Made by a program: the position numbers and the translations under genes. A stretch of 64,000 nt of DNA from Herbiconiux sp. A18JL235 (lineage in GTDB: Bacteria > Actinomycetota > Actinomycetes > Actinomycetales > Microbacteriaceae): assembly GCF_040939305.1 (NCBI RefSeq), contig NZ_CP162511.1, positions 2,108,001 to 2,172,000 of the forward strand, written 5' to 3'. Of this stretch, positions 1 through 9,154 are shown piece after piece (within the stretch, counting starts at the first letter, position 1; every line of letters begins with the position of its first letter). The notes below the pieces were generated by a model. That model was not told the origin of the DNA and made no database searches. It saw only the letters and a program-made list of their open reading frames with translations.

Positions 1-629
1 TCGCCACGCAGGTGCTCGAGTCGATGATCTCCTCGCCCCGACCCACCCGCGCCGAGGCGTCCGACTGCGCCAACGCGGTGCTCGACGGCGCCGACGCGGT
101 GATGCTCTCCGGCGAGACCAGCGTGGGAGAGTTCCCCGTCATCACCGTGCAGACCATGGCCCGCATCATCGAGTCGACCGAGGAGCACGGCCTCGAGCGC
201 ATCCCCGAGCTCGGCACGAAGCCCCGCACCCAGGGCGGCGCGGTCACGCTCGCCGCCGCCGAGGTGGGCGACTTCGTCGGCGCGAAGTTCCTCTGCGTGT
301 TCACCGAGTCGGGCGACTCGGTGCGCCGCATGACGCGCCTGCGCAGCACCATCCCCATCCTCGGCTTCACGCCGCTGCCCGGCATCCGCAACCGCATGTC
401 GCTCAGCTGGGGCGTGCAGTCCTACCTGGTGCCCCGCGTCAAGCACACCGACGAGCTCATGGTGCAGGTCGACGACGTGCTGCTCGGCCTCGGCCGCGCC
501 CAGCTCGGCGACAAGGTCATCGTCATCTCCGGCTCCCCTCCCGGGGTCGCCGGCACCACGAACGACATGCGGGTGCACGTCATCGGCTCGGCGCACAACC
601 CGCTGAAGCCGGAGACGTTCGACACCTGA
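1..629 (+). CDS. pyk: Pyruvate kinase, C-terminal part (5' end outside window)
   Basis: Pyruvate kinase makes pyruvate and ATP from phosphoenolpyruvate and ADP in the last step of glycolysis. The reading frame is open from base 3 and only about 208 C-terminal residues are inside the window. The start of the visible part has the conserved barrel segment [18 protein letters not shown] followed by [22 protein letters not shown], which is diagnostic of the family. The remainder is the C-terminal allosteric domain, ending in the usual CDxxRVH-like strand region ([10 protein letters not shown]). The gene reads into a spacer holding a strong inverted repeat at 669-705. The family assignment is secure; nothing can be said about the N-terminus. 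Confidence 0.97.
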   Translation, partial: ATQVLESMISSPRPTRAEASDCANAVLDGADAVMLSGETSVGEFPVITVQTMARIIESTEEHGLERIPELGTKPRTQGGAVTLAAAEVGDFVGAKFLCVFTESGDSVRRMTRLRSTIPILGFTPLPGIRNRMSLSWGVQSYLVPRVKHTDELMVQVDDVLLGLGRAQLGDKVIVISGSPPGVAGTTNDMRVHVIGSAHNPLKPETFDT

Positions 630-668
630 TCGGGCTGAGCCGCCGTCCCGGCCCGATGCTCAGGTTTC

Positions 669-705
669 GGCCAGGATTCGATCAAGACTTGATCGGGTCC
701 TGGCC
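669..705. terminator. 17-bp inverted repeat after pyk, terminator or operator
   Basis: Two 17-nt arms (669-685 and 689-705) match at 15 of 17 positions around a 3-nt loop. The repeat sits 40 bp past the pyk stop and about 88 bp before the lipoprotein gene. There is no T tract, so it could be an intrinsic terminator of the T-poor actinobacterial kind or a regulator site for the downstream promoter. Confidence 0.5.
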
Positions 706-735
706 GATCGCCGTTTCCGGGCGGAAGCGCGCTGC

Positions 736-741
736 TAGATT
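736..741 (+). promoter_or_regulatory. Putative -10 hexamer of the lipoprotein gene
   Basis: TAGATT matches the TAnnnT -10 form used repeatedly in this window. The predicted start is near 748, giving a leader of about 45 nt with a GAAGGA ribosome-binding site before the ATG at 793. No good -35 is visible. Confidence 0.4.
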
Positions 742-792
742 TCGGATGCGCCTCGACCGCGAGGCACTGCGACCCGAAGGAAGAACACCACA

Positions 793-1563
793 ATGCAGCG
801 CACCAGCCTCGTCCTCCGCACCGTCGGTGCGACCGCCGTCGTCGCCACCGCGCTCGCGCTCTCCGGCTGCTCGACCATCATGCCGCTGTTCGGCATCCAG
901 CCCACGCCCGCCGTGCAGGGCGTCGGAGCCGATGCTTCGACCGGCACCACCGGAAGCCAGGCGACCGCCACCGACCTCCAGTTCGCGTCCGTGTTCACCG
1001 ACATGGGTTCGGTGCACCCGACGGTCGACATCACCGACCAGTTGCAGCTGAAGATCGACGTCTGGACGGAGCAGAAGACCCACGACTGGACCCCGCTCGC
1101 CGACAAGCGCTTCTCCTTCGTCATCGGCGCCTATGACAACCGCGTCCCCGCCGAGGCCACCTTCGACCAGAAGCGCCGGGTGTACATGTCGAACATCACG
1201 GTCACGGCTCAGACGACCACCGCATCCGGTGCCGTGCAGACCCCGTACACACTGAACACCGACCCTCTGAAGGTGACGCTCGACCCCGAGGCGCTCCGCT
1301 CCGAGCAGGGACTCGGGCTTCTCATCACCTCGCCGAAGGGCGGGTTCCAGCTCGAGTCGCAGCAGATCGGGGTGCTCGCCGACGACACCCAGGGCGTGAT
1401 GCTCGACTTCGCCCTGCAGCTGTCGTACGAGAACTCGCCCGGGTCGAACACCTACACGACGCAGATCGTGCACCAGTACGTGCCCATCGCGATCTTCTCG
1501 GAGGTGCCGACGACGCCCACGCCGGCGCCGACCCCCACCGTCACGCCGACGCCGATCGGCTGA
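793..1563 (+). CDS. Secreted lipoprotein of unknown function
   Basis: A 256-residue protein with a textbook lipoprotein signal: positively charged start (MQRTSLVLR), hydrophobic core and lipobox LSGC, so the mature protein should begin at the cysteine near residue 27 and be anchored on the outer face of the membrane. The body is rich in beta-forming sequence with no recognisable catalytic motif. The last 20 residues are a Pro-Thr-rich tail, as often seen in wall-spanning segments. The start is supported by an upstream GAAGGA. I do not recognise a family and assign no function. Confidence 0.8.
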   Translation: MQRTSLVLRTVGATAVVATALALSGCSTIMPLFGIQPTPAVQGVGADASTGTTGSQATATDLQFASVFTDMGSVHPTVDITDQLQLKIDVWTEQKTHDWTPLADKRFSFVIGAYDNRVPAEATFDQKRRVYMSNITVTAQTTTASGAVQTPYTLNTDPLKVTLDPEALRSEQGLGLLITSPKGGFQLESQQIGVLADDTQGVMLDFALQLSYENSPGSNTYTTQIVHQYVPIAIFSEVPTTPTPAPTPTVTPTPIG

Positions 1564-1603
1564 GCCCTCCTGTGGGCGCCCTCAGCCGCATCCGCTCGAT
1601 CGG

Positions 1604-1686
1604 TACCGGTGGTGGGACTCGAACCCACACGCCCTCTCGGACAGCGCATTTTGAGTGCGCCGCGTCTGCCATTCCGCCACACCGGC
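1604..1686 (-). tRNA. tRNA-Leu (anticodon CAA)
   Basis: On the minus strand the sequence folds as a class II tRNA. The acceptor stem starts GCCGGTG, the anticodon stem is GCGCA/TGCGC with loop CTCAAAA (anticodon CAA, reading UUG), there is a long variable arm typical of leucine tRNAs, and the T arm is GGGTTCGAGTCCC. The discriminator base is A, and the 3' CCA is not fully encoded. A TATTCT -10-like hexamer lies just upstream, back to back with the pdtaR promoter. Confidence 0.95.
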
Positions 1687-1713
1687 CTGCTACGAGCGAG
1701 GTCAAGAATACCG

Positions 1714-1726
1714 TAGGGTTGAATCG
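1714..1726 (+). promoter_or_regulatory. Leaderless-type promoter of the pdtaR-like gene
   Basis: TAGGGT at 1714-1719 is followed by exactly six bases and then the GTG start codon at 1726, so the predicted transcription start is the G of GTG. There is no ribosome-binding site in between. Confidence 0.6.
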
Positions 1727-2331
1727 TGACTGACCAAGAACCAACGACAGCAGTGCCCCGCCGCGTAGTGGTGGCCGAAGACGAATCGCTGATCCGCCTC
1801 GACATCGTCGAGATCCTGCGCGACAACGGGTTCGAGGTCGTCGGCGAGGCAGGAGACGGCGAGACCGCCGTGGCCCTCGCCACGGAGCTGCGTCCCGACC
1901 TGGTCATCATGGATGTGAAGATGCCCCAGCTCGACGGCATCTCGGCGGCCGAGCGGCTGTCGAAAGACCACATCGCCCCCGTCGTGCTGCTCACCGCCTT
2001 CAGTCAGAAGGAGCTCGTCGAGCGCGCCACCGAGGCCGGCGCGCTCGCCTACGTGGTGAAGCCGTTCACGCCGAACGACCTGCTGCCCGCCATCGAGATC
2101 GCCCTCTCGCGCTACGCCCAGATCATCACGCTCGAGGCCGAGGTCGCCGACCTGGTGGAGCGCTTCGAGACCCGCAAGCTCGTCGACCGAGCGAAGGGCC
2201 TGCTCAACGAGAAGATGGGGCTCACCGAGCCCGAGGCGTTCCGCTGGATCCAGAAGGCGTCGATGGATCGCCGGCTCACCATGCACGACGTGGCGCAGGC
2301 CATCATCGAGCAGCTGTCGCCGAAGAAGTAG
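1726..2331 (+). CDS. pdtaR: PdtaR-like ANTAR response regulator
   Basis: A 201-residue two-domain regulator. Residues 13-130 form a CheY-like receiver with the acidic pair E18/D19, phospho-acceptor D63 (in VIMDVKMP), a conserved Thr (LLTAF) and Lys (VVKPF). Residues about 140-197 form an ANTAR RNA-binding domain (LVDRAKGLLNEKMGLTEPEAFRWIQ). In the family, phosphorylation drives dimerisation and the ANTAR domain binds paired hairpins in target mRNAs to antiterminate transcription. The family partner is a PdtaS-type histidine kinase encoded elsewhere, since none is in this window. The GTG start is fixed by the adjacent promoter. The symbol is by family resemblance to Mycobacterium. Confidence 0.9.
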   Translation: MTDQEPTTAVPRRVVVAEDESLIRLDIVEILRDNGFEVVGEAGDGETAVALATELRPDLVIMDVKMPQLDGISAAERLSKDHIAPVVLLTAFSQKELVERATEAGALAYVVKPFTPNDLLPAIEIALSRYAQIITLEAEVADLVERFETRKLVDRAKGLLNEKMGLTEPEAFRWIQKASMDRRLTMHDVAQAIIEQLSPKK

Positions 2332-2353
2332 GTGTGGGCCCGGTCGACGGGCT

Positions 2354-2827
2354 CTACTTCGACTCGAAGGTCTGGTTCGGCCGTCGGTCTTTGATGATGT
2401 TCGTGATGCGGATCGTCGAGAGCCGGCGGCCGTTCTCGTCGTCGACCTCGATCTGATGCGTGGCGAGGCTCTTGCCCAGGTGGATCGACGTGCAGGTGCC
2501 GATCACCCAGCCGCTGGTCGCCGAACCCGAGTGGCTCGCGTTGATCTCGATGCCCATGGCCACCTTGGTGGGGCCGGCGTGGAGATTCGCCGCCGTCGAC
2601 CCGAGGCTCTCGGCGAGCACCACATACGCGCCGCCGTGCACCAGCCCGAGTGGCTGTGTGTTGCCCTCGACAGGCATGCGCGCGACGGAGCGCTCGGCGC
2701 TGAGCTCGAGGAACTCGATGCCCATGCGCTCGGCGAGAGCGCCGATGCCGCGGTAGCCGAAGACCTCCATCACGTCGATCGGAAGGGCTTCGGCGGCGGA
2801 TGCGGGGGGCTCGGTCTGCTGCGTCAT
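2354..2827 (-). CDS. PaaI-like hotdog-fold thioesterase
   Basis: A 157-residue protein of the PaaI/YbdB acyl-CoA thioesterase type, which hydrolyses acyl- or hydroxybenzoyl-CoA thioesters in the cytoplasm. It has the family signature LGLVHGGAYVVLAESLGS, with the HGG turn at the start of the hotdog helix. The middle (VAMGIEINASHSGSAT) and end (STIRITNII) match the usual strands. Start chosen at ATG 2827 (MTQQTEP). The gene is divergent from polA; only 54 bp separate the two starts. The substrate cannot be told from sequence. Confidence 0.85.
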   Translation of the reverse strand: MTQQTEPPASAAEALPIDVMEVFGYRGIGALAERMGIEFLELSAERSVARMPVEGNTQPLGLVHGGAYVVLAESLGSTAANLHAGPTKVAMGIEINASHSGSATSGWVIGTCTSIHLGKSLATHQIEVDDENGRRLSTIRITNIIKDRRPNQTFESK

Positions 2828-2869
2828 CGGTGCGTGATCCTGTCTGATTTGGCTGTCGGAGGCCGTGTG

Positions 2870-2882
2870 TAGGCTTGCCGTG
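2870..2882 (+). promoter_or_regulatory. Leaderless-type promoter of polA
   Basis: TAGGCT at 2870-2875 is followed by six bases and the GTG start at 2882. The predicted transcription start coincides with the start codon, and no ribosome-binding site is present. Confidence 0.6.
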
Positions 2883-5575
2883 TGCCGGACAAAGATCAGC
2901 CTACCCTCCTCGTCATCGACGGTCATTCGCTCGCGTTCCGGGCGTTCTACGCCCTTCCGGTCGACAGTTTCTCCACCCGCGACGGGCAGCACACGAATGC
3001 CATCCACGGCTTCCTGGCGATGCTCATCAACCTGCTGAAGGCCGAGAAGCCCACCCACCTCGCCGTCGCCTTCGACGTCTCCCGCTTCTCCTTCCGCACC
3101 CGCGAGTACGCCGAGTACAAGGGCACCCGTGGCGAGACGCCGCCCGAGTTCATCGGTCAGGTGCCGCTGCTGCAGGAGTGCCTGCACGCCCTCGGCATCG
3201 TCACCATCGAGAAAGAAGACTTCGAGGCCGACGACATCCTCGCCACCCTCGCCACGCAGGGTCGCGAGGCCGGCTACCGCGTGCTCGTCGTCTCGGGCGA
3301 CCGCGACACCATCCAGCTCGTCAACGACGACGTCACCCTGCTCTACCCCTCCCGTCAGGGCGTCTCCGACCTCACCCGCTACGACGAGGCGAAGGTGCTC
3401 GACCGCTACGGCATCCGCCCCGAGCAGTACCCCGACATCGCGGCCCTCGTCGGCGAGACCAGCGACAACCTCCCCGGTGTACCGAAGGTCGGCGAGAAGA
3501 CGGCGGTGAAGTGGTTGAACCAGTACGGTTCGCTCGACGCCATCCTCGAGCACCGCGACGAGATCGGCGGCGTGGTCGGCAACAACCTCCGCGAGCACGT
3601 CGACAACGTGGTGCGCAACCGCAAGCTCAACCGTCTGCTCACCGACGTCGAGCTGCCCGTCGGGCCCGACGACCTTGAGCGGCGCCCGGCCGACGAACAG
3701 CTGGTGCGCGAGGTCTTCGCGCGGCTGGAGTTCCGCACGTTGCTCGACCGTGTGCTGAAGCTCGAGGGCTTCACCGGCGATTCCGAGGTGGGGGTCGCCG
3801 CGGCGACCGCGGCGGCTGCCGCCGCCGAGAACGCACCGACGCCGGTGACGCTGCTCGACGAGGAGCTCACCGGGTGGCTGGGGCGGCACTCGGCTCCTGC
3901 GGGCAGCCCGGTCTCCGAGGCCGTCGCCGTGCACATCGAGACCATCGACGGCTTCCCCGTGGGCTTCGGCCTCGGCACGAGGAGCGAGACGGTCTTCCTG
4001 CCCTGGATTCCGAACAGCCCCGACTACGCGCCGCTCGGGGCCTGGCTCGCGGGGCCGAGCCCGAAGATCCTGTTCGACGCCAAGAAGCAGATCAAGGCTC
4101 TGCGTGCCGCCGGTCTCGAGGTGGGCGGCCTCGCCTTCGACCCGGTCATCGCCGCCTGGCTGCTGAAGCCCGACTCGAGCGCCGACCGTTCGCTCGCGCA
4201 GCTGGTCGACCGGCACCTGCTCGAGACGCTGCCCACGCCCGACCCGAATCAGCTGGTGCCCGAGAACGACTCGGCGTTCGGCCCCGCCGAGGAGGCGTGG
4301 TACGTCTGGCGGGTGGCGCAGTCGCTCTCCGGCGTGCTCGACGAGCGCACCCTGCGGGTGCTCACCGAGATCGAGTTGCCCGTGCTGCTCGTGCTGGCCG
4401 AGATGGAGCTCACGGGCGTCACGGTGAGCCACGCCGAGCTTTCGGCGCTGTCGACCGAGCTCGGCGAGACCGCGGCGTCGATCGCCACCGAGGCCTTCGG
4501 CATCATCGGCCGCGAGGTCAACCTCGGCTCGCCGAAGCAGCTGCAGGAGGTGCTGTTCGACCAGCTCGACATGCCGAAGACGAGGGCCACGAAGACGGGC
4601 TACTCCACCGACGCCGGGGCCCTGGCCGACTTGCAGGCGACGAACCCGCATCCGTTCCTCGGGCTGCTGCTGGCGCACCGCGACGCCACGAAGCTCCGGC
4701 AGATCATCGAGAGCGTCGACAAGGCCATCGCCCCCGACAAGCGGGTGCATACTACCTACGTGCAGACCGGCTCGTCGACCGGCCGCATCTCGTCGACCGA
4801 CCCGAACCTTCAGAACATCCCGGTGCGCACCGAGGAGAGCCGGCGCATCCGTCAGGCGTTCCAGGTGGGCGAGGGCTACGAGACGCTGCTCACCGCCGAC
4901 TACTCACAGATCGAGATGCGCATCATGGCGCACCTCTCGGGCGACCAGGGGCTCATCGACGCCTTCCACTCCGGCGAAGACCTGCACCGCTTCGTCGGCG
5001 CCCGCATCTTCGCCGTCGACCCGGCCGACGTCACCCCGGTGATGCGCACGAAGGTCAAGGCCATGTCGTACGGGCTGGCCTACGGCCTCTCGGCGTTCGG
5101 GCTGTCGAAGCAGCTGCGCATCGAGACCGCCGAGGCCAAGCAGCTCATGTCGGAGTACTTCGAGCGCTTCGGCGGGGTGCGCGACTACCTGCGCAACGTC
5201 GTCGTGCAGGCGAAGGTCGACGGCTACACCGAGACCATCTTCGGCCGCCGCCGCCCCTTCGCGAACCTCAACAGCGCCAACCGCGTGCTGCGCGACAACG
5301 ATGAGCGGGCTGCGCTGAACGCACCGATCCAGGGCACCGCGGCCGACATCATCAAGATCGCGATGATCGGCATCGCCGCAGACCTGCGCGACCGCGAGCT
5401 GCAGTCGAAGATGCTCCTCCAGGTGCACGACGAACTCGTCTTCGACGTCGCGCCGGGCGAGTGGGACTCCCTCGCCGAGGTCGTCACCACCCGCATGGGC
5501 GGAGCCGCCTCCCTGTCGGTGCCGCTCGAGGTGCAGGTCGGCCACGGCCCCAACTGGGACGCAGCCGCCCACTAG
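2882..5575 (+). CDS. polA: DNA polymerase I
   Basis: An 897-residue Pol I for gap filling in repair and Okazaki fragment maturation. The N-terminal 290 residues are the 5'-3' nuclease (LLVIDGHSLAFRAFYAL, FEADDILA, VSGDRD). The central 3'-5' exonuclease-like domain has lost its metal ligands: the motif I aspartate position is H351 (VHIET), and motifs II and III are also unrecognisable, so no proofreading is expected. The C-terminal polymerase has motif A (DYSQIEMR, D673), motif B (KAMSYGLAYG, Y730) and motif C (QVHDELVFD, D850). Tyr at the position of E. coli F762 is known from mycobacterial Pol I and reduces discrimination against dideoxynucleotides. Convergent with the dnaE2 operon. Confidence 0.98.
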   Translation: MPDKDQPTLLVIDGHSLAFRAFYALPVDSFSTRDGQHTNAIHGFLAMLINLLKAEKPTHLAVAFDVSRFSFRTREYAEYKGTRGETPPEFIGQVPLLQECLHALGIVTIEKEDFEADDILATLATQGREAGYRVLVVSGDRDTIQLVNDDVTLLYPSRQGVSDLTRYDEAKVLDRYGIRPEQYPDIAALVGETSDNLPGVPKVGEKTAVKWLNQYGSLDAILEHRDEIGGVVGNNLREHVDNVVRNRKLNRLLTDVELPVGPDDLERRPADEQLVREVFARLEFRTLLDRVLKLEGFTGDSEVGVAAATAAAAAAENAPTPVTLLDEELTGWLGRHSAPAGSPVSEAVAVHIETIDGFPVGFGLGTRSETVFLPWIPNSPDYAPLGAWLAGPSPKILFDAKKQIKALRAAGLEVGGLAFDPVIAAWLLKPDSSADRSLAQLVDRHLLETLPTPDPNQLVPENDSAFGPAEEAWYVWRVAQSLSGVLDERTLRVLTEIELPVLLVLAEMELTGVTVSHAELSALSTELGETAASIATEAFGIIGREVNLGSPKQLQEVLFDQLDMPKTRATKTGYSTDAGALADLQATNPHPFLGLLLAHRDATKLRQIIESVDKAIAPDKRVHTTYVQTGSSTGRISSTDPNLQNIPVRTEESRRIRQAFQVGEGYETLLTADYSQIEMRIMAHLSGDQGLIDAFHSGEDLHRFVGARIFAVDPADVTPVMRTKVKAMSYGLAYGLSAFGLSKQLRIETAEAKQLMSEYFERFGGVRDYLRNVVVQAKVDGYTETIFGRRRPFANLNSANRVLRDNDERAALNAPIQGTAADIIKIAMIGIAADLRDRELQSKMLLQVHDELVFDVAPGEWDSLAEVVTTRMGGAASLSVPLEVQVGHGPNWDAAAH

Positions 5576-5624
5576 CGCCGCTGCGGCAGCGAGGCGATGG
5601 GCGACCGCCCACCTGTGTGCAAAT

Positions 5625-5663
5625 CGACGGAGTCTCAGCGGACATCACGCCGAGACTCCGTCG
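5625..5663. terminator. Bidirectional terminator between polA and dnaE2
   Basis: Perfect 12-bp arms (CGACGGAGTCTC at 5625-5636 and its complement at 5652-5663) enclose a 15-nt loop, with short T runs on both outer sides. It lies between two convergent genes and can serve both. Confidence 0.75.
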
Positions 5664-5702
5664 TTGTGCTCTGGAACTCGGGCGGCGGCGGAGGCCGAGC
5701 GG

Positions 5703-8700
5703 TCAGCGGAAGTCGCGGGACTTGGTGGCGGCGGTGAGCACCAGGGGCTCGAAGCGGTCGGCGACGAGGTTGGTGACGCCTTCGGTCGACCGCTCGAGGA
5801 TGCCGCGCACGATGAGGGCGGGTGCATCTCGTGCGACTCGTCGGTAGCGCTTCCACACCCCGACACCGCAGATGACATTGAGCAGCCCCGACTCGTCTTC
5901 GATGTTCAGGAAGGTGATGCCGCTCGCCGTCGCCGGACGCTGTCGATGCGTCACCACGCCGCCCACCTCGATGCGCCGCCCCGATTCGGTGGTGGCGAGT
6001 TCGGCGACCGAGAGGGCGCCTCGGCCGCGCAACACCTCGCGCACGTGCGCGAGCGGATGATCGTCGGGCGAGATCCCGGTCGCCCACAGGTCGTACACCA
6101 CCTGCTCCTCGGCAGACAGCATCGGCAGCAGGGGCGGCTGCACCGACACGAAGGTTCCTTCGAGGTACTCCGCCTTCTCCTGGGCGGCGTTGCCTGCCTC
6201 CCACAGCGCCTCGCGCTTCGTGAGACCGAGCGACTCGAACGCTCCAGCCGTGGCCAGTGCCTCGAGCTGGCCGGTGTCGAGGCCCACCCGGCGCACCAGA
6301 TCGCTCATGCTGAGATACGGGCCGTTCTTGGCGCGCTCGGCGACGATGCGCTCGGCGACCCCCTTCCCGATGGAGTGCACTTCGGCGAGCCCCAGTCGTA
6401 CCGCGACGTTGCCGTCACGGCGATGCAGCTCCGAGAGGTCGGGCGCGGAGCGGTCGAAGTCGGGGGGCACGGGGGGAGAGGGATGCACGCAGCCACCGAG
6501 TCCCGTCTCCTCCACCAGGCTCCCGGGTGGCGAGGCCAGCAGCAGCGGCTCGAGCCCGGCAAGAACCCCCGAACGCTGGATGTCGGGGCGCCGCACCTCC
6601 ACACCGTGCCGGCGCGCATCCGCCGTCAGCGTCTGCGGGGAGTAGAAGCCCATCGGCTGGGCGCGGAGCAGGGCGGCGAGGAAGGCCGCCGGGTAGTGCA
6701 GTTTGAACCATGAGCTCGCGTACACCAACAGGGCGAAGCTCGTGGAATGGCTCTCGGCGAAGCCGAAGTTCGCGAAGGCCTCGATCTTCGTGTAGATGAT
6801 GTCGGCATCGTCTCCGGTGATGCCGTTGCCGGCCATGCCCGCGTAGAGCTTCTCGCGCAGGCTCGAGATCTTCTCGAGCCCTCGCTTGGAGCCCATCGCC
6901 CGGCGCAGCAGATCGGCGTCTTCGGCCGAGCAGTCGCCGACCGCCATGGCCATCTGCATCAGCTGCTCCTGGAACAGCGGCACCCCCAGGGTGCGCTCCA
7001 GCACCGGTTCGAGCTTCGGATGCAGGTAGCTGATCTTCTCGAAGCCGAGTTTGCGTCTGATGTACGGATGCACGGCCCCACCCTGGATGGGACCGGGTCT
7101 GATGAGCGCGATCTCGACGACCAGGTCGTAGAACTTGCGGGGTTGCAGACGGGGGAGCGTGCCCATCTGCGCCCGGCTCTCCACCTGGAACACCCCGATC
7201 GAGTCGGCTCGGCACAGCATGTCGTAGACGGCCTCCTCCTCTTTGGGGATGGAGTCGAGGTTCCATTCCCGACCCGTCGACTCCTGCACCAGATCCATCG
7301 TGTACTGCAGGGCGGAGAGCATCCCGAGCCCCAGCAGGTCGAACTTGACGAGGCCCATCCAGGCGCAGTCGTCTTTGTCCCACTGCAGCACGGTGCGGTC
7401 GGCCATGCGTGCGTTCTCGATGGGGCAGACCTCGCCCACCGGGCGGTCGGTGAGCACCATGCCCCCGGAATGGATGCCGAGATGGCGCGGGAACTTCAGC
7501 AGCTCCGTGGCGAGGCCGATCACCGGGGCCGGGATGTCGTGGTCGTCGCTCTCCACCATCGGCCCCCAGCGCTCGATCTGCTTCGACCAGGCGTCTTGCT
7601 GCCCGGGGCTGTGACCGAGCGCCTTGGCCATGTCGCGTACGGCGAACTTCGGGCGGTACTGGATGACGTTCGCCACCTGAGCCGCATTGCGGCGGCCGTA
7701 CTTCGTGTAGACGTACTGGATGACCTCTTCGCGCCGCTCGGAATCGAAGTCGACGTCGATGTCGGGCTCCTCGTCGCGCATGCTCGACAGGAAGCGCTCG
7801 AACGGGAGCTCGCGCGCGATGGCGTCGACCGCGGTGATGTCGAGGAGGTAGCAGACCGCCGAGTTGGCCGCGGAGCCGCGCCCCTGGCAGAGGATCTTGA
7901 GCCGTCGGGCTTCGCGCACGATGTCCCAGACGATGAGGAAGTACCCCGGGAAGTCTTTCTCCTCGATGACGGCGAGCTCTTTCTCGATGCGGCTCCAGTC
8001 GTCGGGGGAGGCGTTCGGGTACTTACGCGGCACGGCGTCGAGCACGAGCTCGCGCAGGTACGACATGGGGGTGTGCCCCTCGGGCACTTCCTGCCGGGGG
8101 AGCCGGGGCTTGGCCATGCGCAGCTCGAACGAGAGATCGGCAGCCACCTCGACGGTATGCTCCACCGCACCCGGGTAGCGGGCGAAACGGCGAGCCATCT
8201 CGGCGCCCGATCGCAGGCGCGCCGTGGGCGCGGCGGGCAACCACCCGTCGAGCTCGTCGAGGCTGCGGCGCGCACGCACGGCGGCGAGTGCCTGCGAGAG
8301 CCGGTGCTGCTCGGAGGTGGCGTAGTGGACGTTGCCGGTGGCGACCACCGGCACCCCACGCTGGGCGGCGAGTGCCGACAGCGCGTCGTTGCGCGTGCTG
8401 TCGAGCGGATCTCCCCGGTCGATCAGCTCGACCAGCACGTTCTCCCGGCCGAACAGGTCGACGAGGCGATCGACCTCGCGCCCCGCTGCGTCGGCGCCCT
8501 CCCGCTCGAGGGCCTGGCGCACCAGTCCCTTGCGACAGCCGGTGAGCACTGTCCACCCGCCCTGCGCCTGGCTCGCCAGCTCCTCGAGGTCGTAGAGCGG
8601 CTTGCCCTTCTCGGCACCCGGCGCCAGTTGCGCCGAGGTGATGGCACCGGCAAGGCGGTGGTAGCCCTCCTTGCCGCGGGCCAGCAGCAGCAGGTGCGAA

Positions 8701-9131
8701 CCCTCGGGGTCGGCGACGCCGTTCTGCGGCTTGCTGAGATCGAGCGAGAGCTCGGCCCCGAAGATCGTCGCCACGTCGAGCTTCTCCGCGGCCTCGGCGA
8801 AACGCACCACACCGTAGAAGCCGTCGTGATCGGTGAGCGCCAGGGCGTCAAGCCGCAGCCGCGCCGCCTCCTCGACGAGCGACTCGGGCGACGACGCCCC
8901 GTCGAGGAAGCTGAAGTTCGAGTGGGCGTGCAGTTCGGCATACGGCACAGTCGGCGTCTCGGGCCCGTTCTGCGCGTCGTGGGGCGATGGTGCATCCAGC
9001 ATCGCGGGGTCGTAGGGAGCACGCTTGGCCGACTGCGTGACGCCGTCGCCCGGAGGGGGGCCTGGCCTCGTTCGGCCGGACAGGGTGCGCTCCAGCTCCG
9101 ACCACGAGATGGCGGGATTGTCGAAGCCCAT
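5703..9131 (-). CDS. dnaE2: Error-prone DNA polymerase III alpha subunit DnaE2 (ImuC)
   Basis: A 1142-residue C-family polymerase, the catalytic part of the actinobacterial translesion mutasome. The N-terminal PHP domain begins near residue 65 (AELHAHSNFSFLDG, then ALTDHDGFYG). The polymerase active site has PDIDVDFDSERREEV. An OB-fold segment near the C-terminus (RPATASGITFLNIEDESG) is typical of DnaE2. A leader of about 60 residues precedes the PHP domain, so an internal start is possible, but GAGG upstream of ATG 9131 supports the given one. It is the last gene of imuA'-imuB-dnaE2, 23 bp after imuB. Expected to be induced by DNA damage from the LexA box at 11555-11570. Confidence 0.95.
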   Translation of the reverse strand: MGFDNPAISWSELERTLSGRTRPGPPPGDGVTQSAKRAPYDPAMLDAPSPHDAQNGPETPTVPYAELHAHSNFSFLDGASSPESLVEEAARLRLDALALTDHDGFYGVVRFAEAAEKLDVATIFGAELSLDLSKPQNGVADPEGSHLLLLARGKEGYHRLAGAITSAQLAPGAEKGKPLYDLEELASQAQGGWTVLTGCRKGLVRQALEREGADAAGREVDRLVDLFGRENVLVELIDRGDPLDSTRNDALSALAAQRGVPVVATGNVHYATSEQHRLSQALAAVRARRSLDELDGWLPAAPTARLRSGAEMARRFARYPGAVEHTVEVAADLSFELRMAKPRLPRQEVPEGHTPMSYLRELVLDAVPRKYPNASPDDWSRIEKELAVIEEKDFPGYFLIVWDIVREARRLKILCQGRGSAANSAVCYLLDITAVDAIARELPFERFLSSMRDEEPDIDVDFDSERREEVIQYVYTKYGRRNAAQVANVIQYRPKFAVRDMAKALGHSPGQQDAWSKQIERWGPMVESDDHDIPAPVIGLATELLKFPRHLGIHSGGMVLTDRPVGEVCPIENARMADRTVLQWDKDDCAWMGLVKFDLLGLGMLSALQYTMDLVQESTGREWNLDSIPKEEEAVYDMLCRADSIGVFQVESRAQMGTLPRLQPRKFYDLVVEIALIRPGPIQGGAVHPYIRRKLGFEKISYLHPKLEPVLERTLGVPLFQEQLMQMAMAVGDCSAEDADLLRRAMGSKRGLEKISSLREKLYAGMAGNGITGDDADIIYTKIEAFANFGFAESHSTSFALLVYASSWFKLHYPAAFLAALLRAQPMGFYSPQTLTADARRHGVEVRRPDIQRSGVLAGLEPLLLASPPGSLVEETGLGGCVHPSPPVPPDFDRSAPDLSELHRRDGNVAVRLGLAEVHSIGKGVAERIVAERAKNGPYLSMSDLVRRVGLDTGQLEALATAGAFESLGLTKREALWEAGNAAQEKAEYLEGTFVSVQPPLLPMLSAEEQVVYDLWATGISPDDHPLAHVREVLRGRGALSVAELATTESGRRIEVGGVVTHRQRPATASGITFLNIEDESGLLNVICGVGVWKRYRRVARDAPALIVRGILERSTEGVTNLVADRFEPLVLTAATKSRDFR

Positions 9132-9154
9132 CTCACCACCTCGCCCGAGTGCGG

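Noticed and set aside
2354..4750. A 798-codon minus-strand frame extending the thioesterase into polA
   Set aside because: Only the last 157 codons match a protein family; the upstream part is antisense to polA and low in conserved sequence.
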